Assembly (NCBI RefSeq): GCF_025717555.1
Contig: NZ_JAJIRP010000006.1
Span: 309,778-373,777 of the forward strand
Length of the DNA stretch: 64,000 nt
Source: Paucibacter sp. B2R-40
GTDB taxonomy: Bacteria > Pseudomonadota > Gammaproteobacteria > Burkholderiales > Burkholderiaceae_C
Direction: 5' to 3'
The position numbers and the translations under genes were made by a program. Under the pieces are notes generated by a model that worked only from the letters and a program-made list of their open reading frames with translations, had not been told where the DNA came from and did no database searches. Every line of letters starts with the position of its first letter. The first letter of the stretch is position 1. Positions 1-8,824 of this stretch are shown here, piece after piece.

Positions 1-150
1 TGCTGCGCTTGCCACGGAAACAGGCTACTACCACTGAAAGTTGGGTCTAAGACTAAGTTCTCAGCATGGCTTTCCTGCGAAACCGTCAACAACAAAGCCA
101 GTACCGTCAATGCAACGGCCCCGGTTCTTTTTGATGTGCTGCGAATATGA
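1..150 (+). other. open frame at left edge, possible 3' end of a gene
   Basis: Frame 1 is open from the first base to a TGA at 148-150, giving 49 codons without a start. The translation has no motif I recognise. It could be the tail of a gene lying left of the window or chance. From 151 to the umuC stop at 408 I see no gene, clear terminator or repeat. Confidence 0.2.
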
Positions 151-407
151 CTGCTTTGGAGTGAATATTTTTTGACCATCGAGTGCTTCCCTGTTGATTT
201 GAGCCTGAACTTGTCAAGCAGACCTATTGAAGTCTCAACAAGGGGTTGCCGTCCTGACCTTTGGAGCCAAAGATGCGACCCTACAAACCGCCCCCCCTAA
301 GATAGTGGCGAGGTAGATGTGTTGTAGGGGCCAGGTGGCCGGTGACAGGCAGCAACAGAAATAGCACCGCCATCAAGATATCAACCGAGTTCCAAGTTCG
401 TCCGCAA

Positions 408-1781
408 CTAAGCCCTAACAATCGCCATATCGCCCCAGCAAGTCGTGTACTGAGGCGTCCGCCGCTCCTGCTTCATTGCCCACCCTTTGCGGTCAATCTC
501 CAACCCCGCTCCAGCGAGCTTTAACGAACCACGCCCATACCGCCCATTGACCGCATCCATCGCTGACATCAATTTCACGCGGTCTCGCTGCCCGCTTTGA
601 TGGCAAGTTACTGCCGTCGCAGATAAGCCCGAACCCTGTTCGCTGCCAAGCCCTGGCAAGGGCTCTATGAAATTAAAGTCCAGTTCCCCCTGCTGCACAT
701 CCGTTGACTGCAAATCAACCAGCATTACCCCTGCTTTGGCGTACTTGAAACCGGTCTTGTAGATGCCGCGCAGACCTGCAATCGCCGAGGTGACGAGCAG
801 TGCGCTGTCAGCAGTGGGTCGAACCAAGGGAACAGTCACGGTTGCGCTGTATTGCGGGTCATCCTTTCGAAACGGGCTTGTTCGAACAAAAACAACGATG
901 GCTCCAGCAGTGCTGCCCTGCCCTCGCAGCTTCTCGGCCGCGCGACTTGTGTATTCAGCGATGGCGGTCGCCAGGTCCCTCCCCTTCGTCACCACATGAC
1001 CGAAGGAACGACTCACCATAATTTGCTGTTTCGGCGCGGGTTCGTCATCGACTTCAATACATTGAGTACCTTGAAGTTCACGCACGGTCTTTTCAAGAAC
1101 CACCGAGAAATGCCGCCTGGCCGTGGACGCATCGAGTCGCACCAAGTCAAGAACTGTGGACACGCCACCTTCTCGGAGCTGAGCGCCAATGCGCTTGCCA
1201 ACGCCCCAGACTTCCCCGACGTCTGTCGCGGCAAAAACGGCATGCATGTCGTCTTGCGACATCGCGCCGAGGTGACAGACCTGAGCCAGCCTCTCTGGGT
1301 AGCTACCAGGCTTTCGTTCGGTGGTTTTGGAGATGTAGTTGGCAAGCTTGGCCAGGGTCTTTGTCGGTCCGATACCTACGCCACAGGGGATACCAACCCA
1401 CTGCAATATTTGGGCTCGCATATCTCGACACATAACGACCAAATCACCCTGAACCCCCGTGAAGTCTAGAAATGACTCGTCAATGGAGTAAATCTCTTGC
1501 CTCGGGGCATAGCTCGACGCGACAACCATCATCCGGTCGGACATATCTCCGTACAGCGCAAAATTTGCACTCAAAGCAACCAGGCCATGGTCGCGTTCGA
1601 AGTCCTTGCATTGAAACCAGGGGTGGCCCATCCGAACGCCGAGAGCTTTGGCTTCATTTGAGCGCGCGATGGCGCAACCGTCGTTATTGGATAGAACTAC
1701 GACGGGCCGGCCGACAAGTGATGGCCTAAAGACGCGCTCGCATGAGACGTAGAAATTGTTGCCATCAACAAGCGCAAACAT
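408..1781 (-). CDS. umuC: UmuC, Y-family DNA polymerase V catalytic subunit
   Basis: Catalytic subunit of the SOS-induced translesion polymerase; with UmuD'2 it copies past damaged bases, causing mutation. The 457-residue product opens with the Y-family motif [14 protein letters not shown] (metal ligand D6) and has the second metal-binding motif SIDESFLDF with D101/E102. The central helix-hairpin-helix and little-finger regions are in the expected order, and the length is a little above the usual ~420 residues. It lies 20 bases downstream of umuD on the same strand, so the two are almost certainly one SOS operon under the LexA box at 2257-2276. Product assignment is firm; whether it is chromosomal or carried by the mobile island cannot be told from sequence. 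Confidence 0.96.
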   Translation of the reverse strand: MFALVDGNNFYVSCERVFRPSLVGRPVVVLSNNDGCAIARSNEAKALGVRMGHPWFQCKDFERDHGLVALSANFALYGDMSDRMMVVASSYAPRQEIYSIDESFLDFTGVQGDLVVMCRDMRAQILQWVGIPCGVGIGPTKTLAKLANYISKTTERKPGSYPERLAQVCHLGAMSQDDMHAVFAATDVGEVWGVGKRIGAQLREGGVSTVLDLVRLDASTARRHFSVVLEKTVRELQGTQCIEVDDEPAPKQQIMVSRSFGHVVTKGRDLATAIAEYTSRAAEKLRGQGSTAGAIVVFVRTSPFRKDDPQYSATVTVPLVRPTADSALLVTSAIAGLRGIYKTGFKYAKAGVMLVDLQSTDVQQGELDFNFIEPLPGLGSEQGSGLSATAVTCHQSGQRDRVKLMSAMDAVNGRYGRGSLKLAGAGLEIDRKGWAMKQERRTPQYTTCWGDMAIVRA

Positions 1782-1801
1782 AGCAGGGCGACATGCTGAG
1801 T

Positions 1802-2215
1802 TCAGACGCGCATCGATTTGATGGCAGTCGTGACAACCCCCCAGACTTCAACGGTCTGTCCGTCGCGCGGGAGGATATCCGGGTAGGTCGGGTTGGCGGC
1901 TTGGAGCTTCAGGTTGCTGCCACGCTTCCAGAGTCGCTTGACGGTGAACTCTCCGTCAACAACTGCGACAACAACGTGGCCATGGGTCGGTTTGATGGCC
2001 CGGTCGACAAGTACAACGTCACCGTCATCAATGCCAGCCTCCCGCATAGAAGCCCCCCGCACGCGCATCAGAAAGGTCGCCTGCGGGTGTTTGATGAGTT
2101 CCTTGTTGAGGTCAATGCGCTCGACGCCATGGTCTTCAGCTGGCGAAGGGAAACCCGCTTGGACTGAGCCGAGGAGGCCTTTTACCCAGGCGGCGTCTAC
2201 GGCGACAACGGGCAC
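1802..2215 (-). CDS. umuD: UmuD, self-cleaving SOS mutagenesis protein
   Basis: LexA-type protease-like subunit of polymerase V. RecA filament contact triggers self-cleavage at the Ala-Gly of QAGFPSP; the nucleophile is the serine of RGASM and the general base is the lysine of EFTVKRL. An ATG at 2266 lies inside the LexA box, upstream of any plausible transcription start. The GTG at 2215 is therefore preferred: it puts cleavage after residue 20, Ser at 56 and Lys at 93, close to the E. coli spacing (24, 60, 97). No strong ribosome-binding site supports either start, so the start stays uncertain. It is the first gene of umuDC. Confidence 0.93.
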   Translation of the reverse strand: MPVVAVDAAWVKGLLGSVQAGFPSPAEDHGVERIDLNKELIKHPQATFLMRVRGASMREAGIDDGDVVLVDRAIKPTHGHVVVAVVDGEFTVKRLWKRGSNLKLQAANPTYPDILPRDGQTVEVWGVVTTAIKSMRV

Positions 2216-2256
2216 TGGTGAGGATGGACCATCTGTCGAAGAGTGCGCTTGCGAAA

Positions 2257-2276
2257 TACTGTACATAACAACAGTT
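2257..2276 (-). promoter_or_regulatory. LexA (SOS) box upstream of umuDC
   Basis: The site reads CTGT, eight bases, ACAG, within TACTGT...ACAGTT, matching the gammaproteobacterial/betaproteobacterial LexA consensus CTG-N10-CAG. It covers the furthest-upstream ATG of umuD, which argues that translation starts further in. Confidence 0.88.
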
Positions 2277-2446
2277 TACGCCTTGCGGCCACCCAGACTG
2301 AAAGCCGAAGAATTTCCGGATGTCAGAACGGCAACTGAATGCCCCCGGAAGTCCTGCGCTCAAGTCGTCATCAAAACATCAATGTCCGACGATTTGAGCA
2401 GCGCCAGGTAGTGTTCGTCGACCACCTCATAGCTCTTCGGCGCCTT

Positions 2447-3448
2447 TCAAGCGATTCCGCCACTTGCCTCAGCACTTTTGTACCCCCATTCGGCGATTCG
2501 ATGGCTAGTGTGGGCATCAGCTACCACTCCAGCCCGTTCACCTATGTCCTGAAGCGCGTCATCACGTTTCAACAACCGCTCCAACCACCGCTCAAGGTGG
2601 AAGCGCCCAGCCAGCATGTCTGATTTGCTCCTGTTGCAACCGGGATGCGCCAATACGAAGTTCTGAGCCAAGTCGCGCGGATACAAAACAAAGGGAATGA
2701 AATGGTCCACGTCAAACGTGGCCAGCGCTTGACCGCAGTAGAAGCACGAGTTTCCATCGAGCTTCTTCAGACCCTCTCCGACAAGTGCAAGAGACTGCCT
2801 TGACGTTGAAAACAAGAATTCCTCTAAGTCCCCTGCCTCGCCCAGAATACTCGTGTTTCTACGGTTGGACTTGATGTGCTCGACCCAGCGCGCCCGGCTA
2901 AGCTGCTGGACAAAGGGATGGAAGCGACGGAAGCAGTAAGCAACTCCTGGCAGCAAGCGAACCCTCCCCCCTCCAAGCCTTTCGTACAGAAAAGGGTCGG
3001 TTGAACCTCCAAAATTCTGCAAGTACTTCAGCGGCTGGGCCGAAACAGTTTGGCAGACTTGAGACAACATCGCGTTGTAGGCGGGATGGGCTCGAGCTTG
3101 GTGAATCGAAACTGCCCCCACTGTTGAACGGAAGTTCGCGATGGCGGAGACCACTGCTGCCTGTGCACCATTGTTCTGAGTCAGAATTCCAGGTGCGGTA
3201 CCCAATCTACCCGCCCCGTAGGGCAACGCTTGCTTCCAATACAAATCGACGAAGCGTTCACCTATCTGCCTTGTTGTCAGAATCAACTCGCTGCCATCAT
3301 CAGAGCCAAGCTCTACAGCAAGGTCTGACAGGGAAATGATGAGCGCTAACTTGTAGGTTGCAGTGAAGTCAGCCTCGTTCAATAGACGCTGAAGCTTCGA
3401 CAAGAAGCCAAGCAAGACTTCGGCAGGTGGCGGAGGTGCCTTAAACAT
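2447..3448 (-). CDS. HNH endonuclease, third gene of a putative nuclease operon
   Basis: Probable DNA nuclease. A CxxC pair (C235, C238) is followed by a DHFIP motif (D248, H249), N263 and a C-N-x-S-K segment around 271-275. This is the arrangement of a zinc-ribbon-supported HNH/beta-beta-alpha-metal site. The N-terminal ~220 residues are helical and unrecognised, and could bind a partner or DNA. The gene starts two bases after the HIT gene stop, so it is the last gene of a run DUF3883 nuclease - HIT - HNH. That context suggests restriction of incoming DNA, but the pairing with a HIT protein is unusual. Catalytic motif confidence is high; biological role is inferred. Confidence 0.85.
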   Translation of the reverse strand: MFKAPPPPAEVLLGFLSKLQRLLNEADFTATYKLALIISLSDLAVELGSDDGSELILTTRQIGERFVDLYWKQALPYGAGRLGTAPGILTQNNGAQAAVVSAIANFRSTVGAVSIHQARAHPAYNAMLSQVCQTVSAQPLKYLQNFGGSTDPFLYERLGGGRVRLLPGVAYCFRRFHPFVQQLSRARWVEHIKSNRRNTSILGEAGDLEEFLFSTSRQSLALVGEGLKKLDGNSCFYCGQALATFDVDHFIPFVLYPRDLAQNFVLAHPGCNRSKSDMLAGRFHLERWLERLLKRDDALQDIGERAGVVADAHTSHRIAEWGYKSAEASGGIA

Positions 3449-3450
3449 AC

Positions 3451-3840
3451 CTATCGATTTGACCAGTAGTCAGCCTTGTCCGGTATGACCCATCGGACGC
3501 CGCCGCGGGGGTCCGGCAAATCGCCCTCAAACCTTGGAATCAGGTGGATATGCAAATGTGGAACCGTCTGGCCAGCTGCTGCTCCATCATTGATTCCAAT
3601 ATTGAAACCGTCCGGCTGGAATTCGGCCTCGGCAGCCAATTTCGCACTTTCAAGCAAAGCCAGAAATGCATGCTGCTCATCCGTTGATGCATCGAAAAAG
3701 GATGCGATATGTCGCTTTGGGATGACTAGGCTGTGCCCTGGCGAAACGGGGTATCCATCCCGAATCCAGACAGCATGCTCGTTCTGCCCCTCGATGCGAT
3801 TGGATGGAAGCGTGCAAAAAGGGCAGAGAGTTGCAGACAC
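3451..3840 (-). CDS. HIT-family (histidine triad) protein
   Basis: Nucleotide-binding hydrolase or transferase of the HIT superfamily. The triad HLHIH lies at H95/H97/H99, followed by LIPRFEGD. An N-terminal CPFC (C6, C9) resembles the zinc site seen in some HIT proteins. At 129 residues it is of normal HIT length. It sits six bases after the DUF3883 nuclease gene and two bases before the HNH gene, on the same strand, implying co-transcription. HIT proteins usually cleave dinucleotide or nucleotide-amine phosphates; here it might remove or make a nucleotide signal, or repair adenylylated DNA ends, but that is speculation from context. Confidence 0.92.
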   Translation of the reverse strand: MSATLCPFCTLPSNRIEGQNEHAVWIRDGYPVSPGHSLVIPKRHIASFFDASTDEQHAFLALLESAKLAAEAEFQPDGFNIGINDGAAAGQTVPHLHIHLIPRFEGDLPDPRGGVRWVIPDKADYWSNR

Positions 3841-3846
3841 GAAGAT

Positions 3847-4989
3847 TTACTCAGCAAGGCGCCGGAAGGACGCTCGATAGTCGATGGGCTCAAGATGAAG
3901 GTGCTTCGAAACGTCGCCTTGCAGCATATACAAGGCTGGCTCCTGCCGGAACTGGAAGACGCGGTACAGAAAGAAGGCGTCTTCCGTCTCCTTGGAAAAA
4001 TCAAGTTCATTACGGCTAATGATGAAACTAGACGCATGCGTGCTGTTGGTCGTCTTGACCTCGATGTACCGTGGTTGACTCGGCGTGTCGTAGGACAAGA
4101 TGTCGTAACCGGCGCCATCCCCCAGCCGGTCAGATATCCAATCAACTCGCTGATACAGCTCAGGCTGGCCCGCCTCATTCATCCGTTGCTGCTCAAACTC
4201 GAGAACCCACTGCTCTCCGGCCCGGCCGAGACGGCGATTGGACTCATCACGCGCGGCGAAATCAATCTTTCGTGGAAGACGTACGCGAGGTCCCTGTGTT
4301 TCCAAGCGCACCACAATTTCTACGGGCGGGGGGTTCACCAAGACCGCTTTAAATTCACGTTCCCCCGGAGCCTTCATCTCTTCCATCGCATCGACAACCT
4401 GACCCACAAGCTCAGCGTGTTCCAGTACGTATTGCTGAACCGCCTTGCGCAGCAGTAACTGCACATTGCTGCTTGGTTTGTAGCCTGGGATGAACGGAAG
4501 TCCCATGCTGTGGAGCACTGAACTAACGTTCTGGTGCTTGAACTCCACTGAAGCCTTGCTGCGCCCATTTAACTGCTGACGCAACGCAGTATTGAACGCA
4601 GCTTTGACATAGGCTTCCTGCCTTGAGTCAAGCGCGAGCATTTCGAAATAGGCAGCCACTGTTGCCTGGACTTCTTCCTGGCTCCAATCTTCGCCAATCT
4701 TCACGACCTCAAACCCGAGGCTCTGCAACTTGGGCACAACGGTAGCCTCACCACCAGAAAAGTCGCCCGGTTTGAGTGGACCTTCGTCGGGGTACTGATA
4801 GCCATATGCTGCGCCAATGATTGCTTTCGAGTCGCACCGCTCACCCGAATTCGGATTACAAACAAGGTAGTCCCGGGACTTTCCAAAACCGTAGCGCTCA
4901 AGAAACGCTGTCCGCCCCAGGAGACCAAACTCATCGAGTGCGGCCTGCACAGCTGCAGGGCTCCGAAGGCGCGATAACTCAGCAGCCAC
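3847..4989 (-). CDS. DUF3883 PD-(D/E)XK nuclease with McrA-like N-terminal domain
   Basis: 380 residues in three parts. Residues ~40-98 (DYLVCNPNSGERCDSKAIIG, then FSGG and LGFEVV) resemble the N-terminal head domain of ScoMcrA-type modification-dependent nucleases. Residues ~104-190 carry a conserved helical segment with SVEFKHQNVSSVLHSMG and GYKPSSN, common in proteins with DUF3883 or HNH ends. Residues ~255-370 are a DUF3883 restriction-like fold: D296 in GYDILSYD and E310-x-K312 in RYIEVKTT form the PD-(D/E)XK site. First gene of the leftward run with HIT and HNH genes. Likely a nuclease that recognises particular or modified DNA; the substrate is unknown. Confidence 0.85.
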   Translation of the reverse strand: MAAELSRLRSPAAVQAALDEFGLLGRTAFLERYGFGKSRDYLVCNPNSGERCDSKAIIGAAYGYQYPDEGPLKPGDFSGGEATVVPKLQSLGFEVVKIGEDWSQEEVQATVAAYFEMLALDSRQEAYVKAAFNTALRQQLNGRSKASVEFKHQNVSSVLHSMGLPFIPGYKPSSNVQLLLRKAVQQYVLEHAELVGQVVDAMEEMKAPGEREFKAVLVNPPPVEIVVRLETQGPRVRLPRKIDFAARDESNRRLGRAGEQWVLEFEQQRMNEAGQPELYQRVDWISDRLGDGAGYDILSYDTPSQPRYIEVKTTNSTHASSFIISRNELDFSKETEDAFFLYRVFQFRQEPALYMLQGDVSKHLHLEPIDYRASFRRLAE

Positions 4990-5262
4990 TCAGAAACCCG
5001 CCAACACAAAGCATGTTTGGACTTGGACTAGCCTGGCCACTCATCGGAACATCCATCCCTGAAGGTGCCGTCGAAATCGCTGAAAACTGCAGGCGCTTGA
5101 AAGACATAACTGCATTCTAAAGCGCAATGCCAGAACCCAAAGGGAAGCGCTTAATGGCGAACAGGCTAGACGGGCTAGCCTTGCTGTTGCACAAGAATTT
5201 GGGCTAACTGGTCCGGCTAGGTGTCAGAGCATTGAGCAGCAATCAAAGCCGGCAACGCTCAA

Positions 5263-5646
5263 TCAGCTCACTTTGTTAGCAAGCAAATCCTCAGCCGTCT
5301 TGCCCGCAGCAATTGCCGCCTTAAACCACCCTGGCCGAGTGCCCTTGCCTGTCCAATTGTTGCCAGTCCCATCGGTGTACTTGATAACACCGGCAGGCTT
5401 CTTGGCCGCGGCGTTCTTGCGCGGCTTCTTGGCCGGAGTATCAGCTTTGGCAACAACAGCTTTTCGCCCTTTGCGCCCAACAAGACCAAGGTCTTCTGCT
5501 GTCAATTTGTAGTGCTCGATTGCGCCTTTGATTCTCTCGATGACGTCAGCGACTTCTTTGCGTCGGAGAGTGTCAGCCTTTGCCTGCAGTGCGGCGATTT
5601 GAGCGTTAATTGCAGCAAGTGCAGTGCCAGGATTCTTTGTAACCAT
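5263..5646 (-). CDS. H-NS family nucleoid protein / xenogeneic silencer
   Basis: 127 residues. N-terminal ~1-60 is a coiled-coil oligomerisation segment (alanine/leucine heptads); ~60-86 is a Lys/Ala-rich linker typical of betaproteobacterial H-NS; residues 90-108 (YTDGTGNNWTGKGTRPGWF) are the DNA-binding loop with the AT-hook-like core. Such proteins coat AT-rich foreign DNA and silence it. It is monocistronic, facing a 277-base intergenic region shared with the divergent membrane-protein gene. It may be an island-borne silencer controlling the neighbouring AT-rich genes at 7.0-8.5 kb, but a chromosomal paralogue could do the same. Confidence 0.94.
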   Translation of the reverse strand: MVTKNPGTALAAINAQIAALQAKADTLRRKEVADVIERIKGAIEHYKLTAEDLGLVGRKGRKAVVAKADTPAKKPRKNAAAKKPAGVIKYTDGTGNNWTGKGTRPGWFKAAIAAGKTAEDLLANKVS

Positions 5647-5923
5647 GTTTGGGACCTCTTTGTAGGCAGCGTAGGGACTGGAAGTTCAGAAGAACGCTAC
5701 TGTTTGAATGTTAGCAAGACCTGGCGCCGTTCGATAGCGCCGGATTGTTGTCAATGGAATGCGATTGACAACTCTTTCGAATTCAACTGCCAAATGACGA
5801 GTTGATGTACTGCACGCGCGTGTTGCTAACATGACCTCCAAAAGGAACACTTTGGCTCCCTGGTCCTTGAAAGCTCCAAATGTCTCATGAAGGTGCACGC
5901 TTGAACGGTCTTCCCTGGATTAC

Positions 5924-6925
5924 ATGCAAATGAGTGACAGCAGCCCCCGTTTTCGCTCCCTTGGCGCAAAGAGGCCTCCTATGTTGGCGGCAGAATTCAA
6001 AGCACCACAAGTCAGGCGCTTCTGGCCAAAAATCGGAGTCGCGGCCTTCTTGATTTCAATGCTGGTCGTAGGACTAAATTGGTCACAAATGGCCAACACA
6101 ATTGCGCTCCAGAAGGCCTACCAGCACGATAGGGCCGCCCAGCACCGGTTTGAACTCGCTGTTGACCGCCGTATCAATGAGCATGCCGAGCGCTTGCACA
6201 TTGCAAGCAAGGCGGCTGCAACTGAGTTGTCGACGTTTACTTCGTGCGCGCAAATCGTTTACTACTTGGCGTGGGACTCCGCTCGGTCAACTTCAGAAAC
6301 GGAAGCCTTCTTGAGCAAAACGGCGGTAGCAAAAATTGCACCCGCATTCAACGCATTGGCCGCGGACATAGAGGCTGACCTCAAGCTATTCGAGGCTGAG
6401 CTGCGCGAAAGCTCAAGACCTTTCACGGGGCAGGTTTCAAGTACCAAGGGAAGCGGGAACCCACAGCTATTCCAGATGGCCATGGAAAAGGACGATAAGA
6501 AGGCAGTTCAAGATGCGTCGAAGCCTATGGTTGCTGAGGTAAAAAGAGTTGCCTTTGACTCCATATTCTTCACCTCAGAATTCGAAGCGCTTGCTACTTC
6601 GCTATGGAGAAGCTTAAGTTCCTTGGCGAGGGTAACTTTTGCAAAGCAGGTTACCAGGGTCGCGGCCTCGGCAAGTATTGCCGCCGCTAGCGGGCGCCTG
6701 CCTATTGGGGAAATCATTGCTGCGGTAATGCTGGCATGGTCCGCATATGACATTCACGAAGCGTCAAAGCAATTTAAACTTCAGGCCCAAGGTGCATTAA
6801 CTGAATCGCTCTTGCACACAAAACAGCATCTTCGCGACGCTTCGTTTCGTTCGGCGGCGGATGCTGTCAAGAGACATCAGCAGGAACTCTTAGACTTGGC
6901 TAAGTTAAGTGCGCCTCAAGGATAG
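5924..6925 (+). CDS. hypothetical protein with one N-terminal membrane anchor
   Basis: Not recognised. 333 residues; a basic N-terminus is followed by one hydrophobic helix at ~37-55 (IGVAAFLISMLVVGLNW). The rest is mainly helical, probably coiled-coil around 60-170 and 270-330. A second hydrophobic/glycine-alanine stretch at ~245-270 (ASASIAAASGRLPIG...) could be a re-entrant or second membrane segment. This suggests a membrane-tethered helical protein. It is divergent from the H-NS gene. Start at the ATG at 5924; a second in-frame ATG six bases later is equally possible. Confidence 0.7.
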   Translation: MQMSDSSPRFRSLGAKRPPMLAAEFKAPQVRRFWPKIGVAAFLISMLVVGLNWSQMANTIALQKAYQHDRAAQHRFELAVDRRINEHAERLHIASKAAATELSTFTSCAQIVYYLAWDSARSTSETEAFLSKTAVAKIAPAFNALAADIEADLKLFEAELRESSRPFTGQVSSTKGSGNPQLFQMAMEKDDKKAVQDASKPMVAEVKRVAFDSIFFTSEFEALATSLWRSLSSLARVTFAKQVTRVAASASIAAASGRLPIGEIIAAVMLAWSAYDIHEASKQFKLQAQGALTESLLHTKQHLRDASFRSAADAVKRHQQELLDLAKLSAPQG

Positions 6926-7044
6926 CAGCACTTCGGACAAGCTCCATTTCCCCATCCGAACGCGGGGCCTGTTGGCCGAACGGGCGATAGGGATACCTCG
7001 AGAAGGTTCTGAACACTGCCACCTTAGCAGCACAGGTGTTCGTA

Positions 7045-7440
7045 TTACTTGCGCGGAACACACTCCAAGTCAAAATCGGAACAACCCATTTTGAAATTGC
7101 GGTATCGAATCGGGCCTGTTTCATGGCTATTTGTCACAACATGCTTTCCGTCGGGAACACCCTTGACAAACATTCCCTCAGTGGAAATAACTATCCCCTC
7201 TGGAATTCCAACAACGAGTTTCCCCAGCCCAGTTACCGGACTACCGGGCTTGCAAGATGGACCTATCCATCTTGCGCTATGGTAGTACTCACTTGCCCTC
7301 TTGGTTTCGGGACCAACTTGAACATAATATAAACATCCCGACCTTGTTTTCAGGGGAGCCCAAGAATTTTTGTCGGCTGCATTTGCATTATTTGCCGACG
7401 CCAATAGTACAAACATCACTGCAGATAAATTTTTTTTCAC
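7045..7440 (-). CDS. hypothetical exported protein
   Basis: 131 residues with a typical Sec signal (MKKNLSAVMFVLLASANNANA, cleavage predicted after ANA). The mature part has three or four cysteines (CLYYV, CKPG, CSDFDLEC) that could form disulfides in the periplasm. Not recognised. The gene and its upstream region are AT-rich relative to the rest of the window, suggesting transfer and possible H-NS silencing. Confidence 0.7.
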   Translation of the reverse strand: MKKNLSAVMFVLLASANNANAADKNSWAPLKTRSGCLYYVQVGPETKRASEYYHSARWIGPSCKPGSPVTGLGKLVVGIPEGIVISTEGMFVKGVPDGKHVVTNSHETGPIRYRNFKMGCSDFDLECVPRK

Positions 7441-7833
7441 AACAACCTCAAATCATGCCTTCAACAAAATTCAATCTAAATAATATTAGAAATAAATATC
7501 ACAAACCACAATCGAAAAAAAATACAACCACATTAACTACCCACCCTCACACTGGGTATTTTTGCCAAAATCTCAATTAACAATTAAAATACAGCACACG
7601 CAATTTAGCAAACTGCCAAATTTCATATTCATGATGCGTTGCCAGAAAAAATGCCCAATAGAACACGCTATAAATTATATGCCTGGCACCAACAAGTGTA
7701 ACGCGACCTTGACGTCACGGAATCTATTGCAAATAGTATTACAGCGGCCTACTAGAGGCAACCTTAAATATTTATCCAAAAATAAATAGCAAGCATTCTT
7801 ACGAAACATCAACGCACGGCGCAAAAAAAACTG
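7441..7833. other. AT-rich non-coding stretch
   Basis: About 390 bases, strongly A/T-rich with many A-tracts (for example around 7495-7530 and 7740-7790), between two leftward genes. No open frame looks coding. It probably holds the promoter of the gene ending at 7045 and is a good candidate for H-NS binding. I see no distinct repeat or hairpin. Confidence 0.5.
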
Positions 7834-8460
7834 TCAAAGCATACCACTAGACAAAATAGTCCTATTTCCCCTTGAATCTCCGTGCAATCTAACCACGGCA
7901 CATTCCCATGAAATATCAAATCTAGAGCCAGTCCAGACAGCATCTGCCGAAACAATCGATTCCCCGGTAGATGGTAAGCAATGAGCCGATATTTCAGGTG
8001 GCACATTGAGCTCAAGTACTTCTATTACGTCATCAAGAACACATTGGTCACCCGGGGCCAACGACCTTGGAATGCAGTAGGCGGCAAAAGGCAAATATTT
8101 TTTTGACAATGGTGCTTCAGAAGGCCAAACAACCTTCCAGCTGTCATTGAGGAGGGCATGTCCATTGGCCACCTCTTCATACAACTCAATTTCACAAGTT
8201 ACCGAGTTTTTATATGCCGTCCAATCCTCATACATGCTTACCATGATGGCGCCGCCCCTTAAGCCAGCCCGATACTCGGAACGTTGGTCCAAATTCAGTT
8301 CAATTCCCTTCAAAATACCAGGGTCGATTTCACTCAAACAATCCACAACCGACTCAACACAACAATTAACCTGAACGCCAATCAATTTAAATCCACTGCG
8401 ACTGGCGAGAACCATTTCAGAAATAGTCCACGCAGTGTCAATCAATTTTTTTTCAGACAT
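7834..8460 (-). CDS. hypothetical protein
   Basis: About 208 residues from the ATG at 8460; an upstream in-frame ATG at 8496 is possible but adds an atypical leader. No domain recognised. No signal peptide or membrane helix; predicted mixed alpha/beta. Composition is AT-rich like its neighbour at 7045-7440. The phrase-like segments SMYEDWTAYKNSVTCEIELYEEV and CVLDDVIEVLELNVPPEIS suggest a soluble globular protein, perhaps an immunity-type protein, but that is only an impression. Flanked by ~370 and ~345 bases without genes, so it is probably monocistronic. Confidence 0.65.
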   Translation of the reverse strand: MSEKKLIDTAWTISEMVLASRSGFKLIGVQVNCCVESVVDCLSEIDPGILKGIELNLDQRSEYRAGLRGGAIMVSMYEDWTAYKNSVTCEIELYEEVANGHALLNDSWKVVWPSEAPLSKKYLPFAAYCIPRSLAPGDQCVLDDVIEVLELNVPPEISAHCLPSTGESIVSADAVWTGSRFDISWECAVVRLHGDSRGNRTILSSGML

Positions 8461-8496
8461 ACAATAAATTAAAACCACTCTGCGGTTGAAATACAA

Positions 8497-8793
8497 CCAT
8501 CAATGCGACGCGAATTTAAAACCTCTATTTAGGCAGCCCGTCTTACAATCACCATATCGCTTCCAAACCTCTTCATTATTACTTATCAAGAAATGGCGAA
8601 ATTCGATAGTGTCTCCACGCTAGAAAAATAGTCAAAACAATAATTCTATCGGCTTGAATTTGAATTTCGTGTCGCGTAGGGTGCAAATTCGACTGGCTGG
8701 CTCGAACAAACCTGCGCTACGCAGTAAATGTCACATCGAAAAAAGGCCAGCCTGTTGACTGACCGGACTTAAATCCGAGTTCGGCTCATCAAG
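8497..8793. other. non-coding region between hypothetical and NUDIX genes
   Basis: Roughly 300 bases, AT-rich in the left half. It should contain the promoter of the leftward gene ending at 7834. No supported ORF, tRNA or repeat apart from the hairpin starting at 8794. Confidence 0.4.
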
Positions 8794-8824
8794 GCCGAAA
8801 GGGCTTCATCGAAGCCCTTTCGGC
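8794..8824 (-). terminator. strong hairpin over the NUDIX stop codon
   Basis: A perfect 14-bp inverted repeat (GCCGAAAGGGCTTC, loop ATC, GAAGCCCTTTCGGC). The NUDIX gene stop codon (8806-8808) lies inside it. There is no T-tract on either side, so it may be a terminator-like or mRNA 3'-end stabilising element for the leftward transcript (perhaps the whole Zorya/NUDIX run) rather than a canonical terminator. Confidence 0.55.

Noticed and set aside
852..1469. 205-residue forward ORF
   Set aside because: Antisense to umuC, which has clear polymerase motifs.
2266..2266. ATG at 2266 as umuD start
   Set aside because: It lies within the LexA box, upstream of any likely transcript start.
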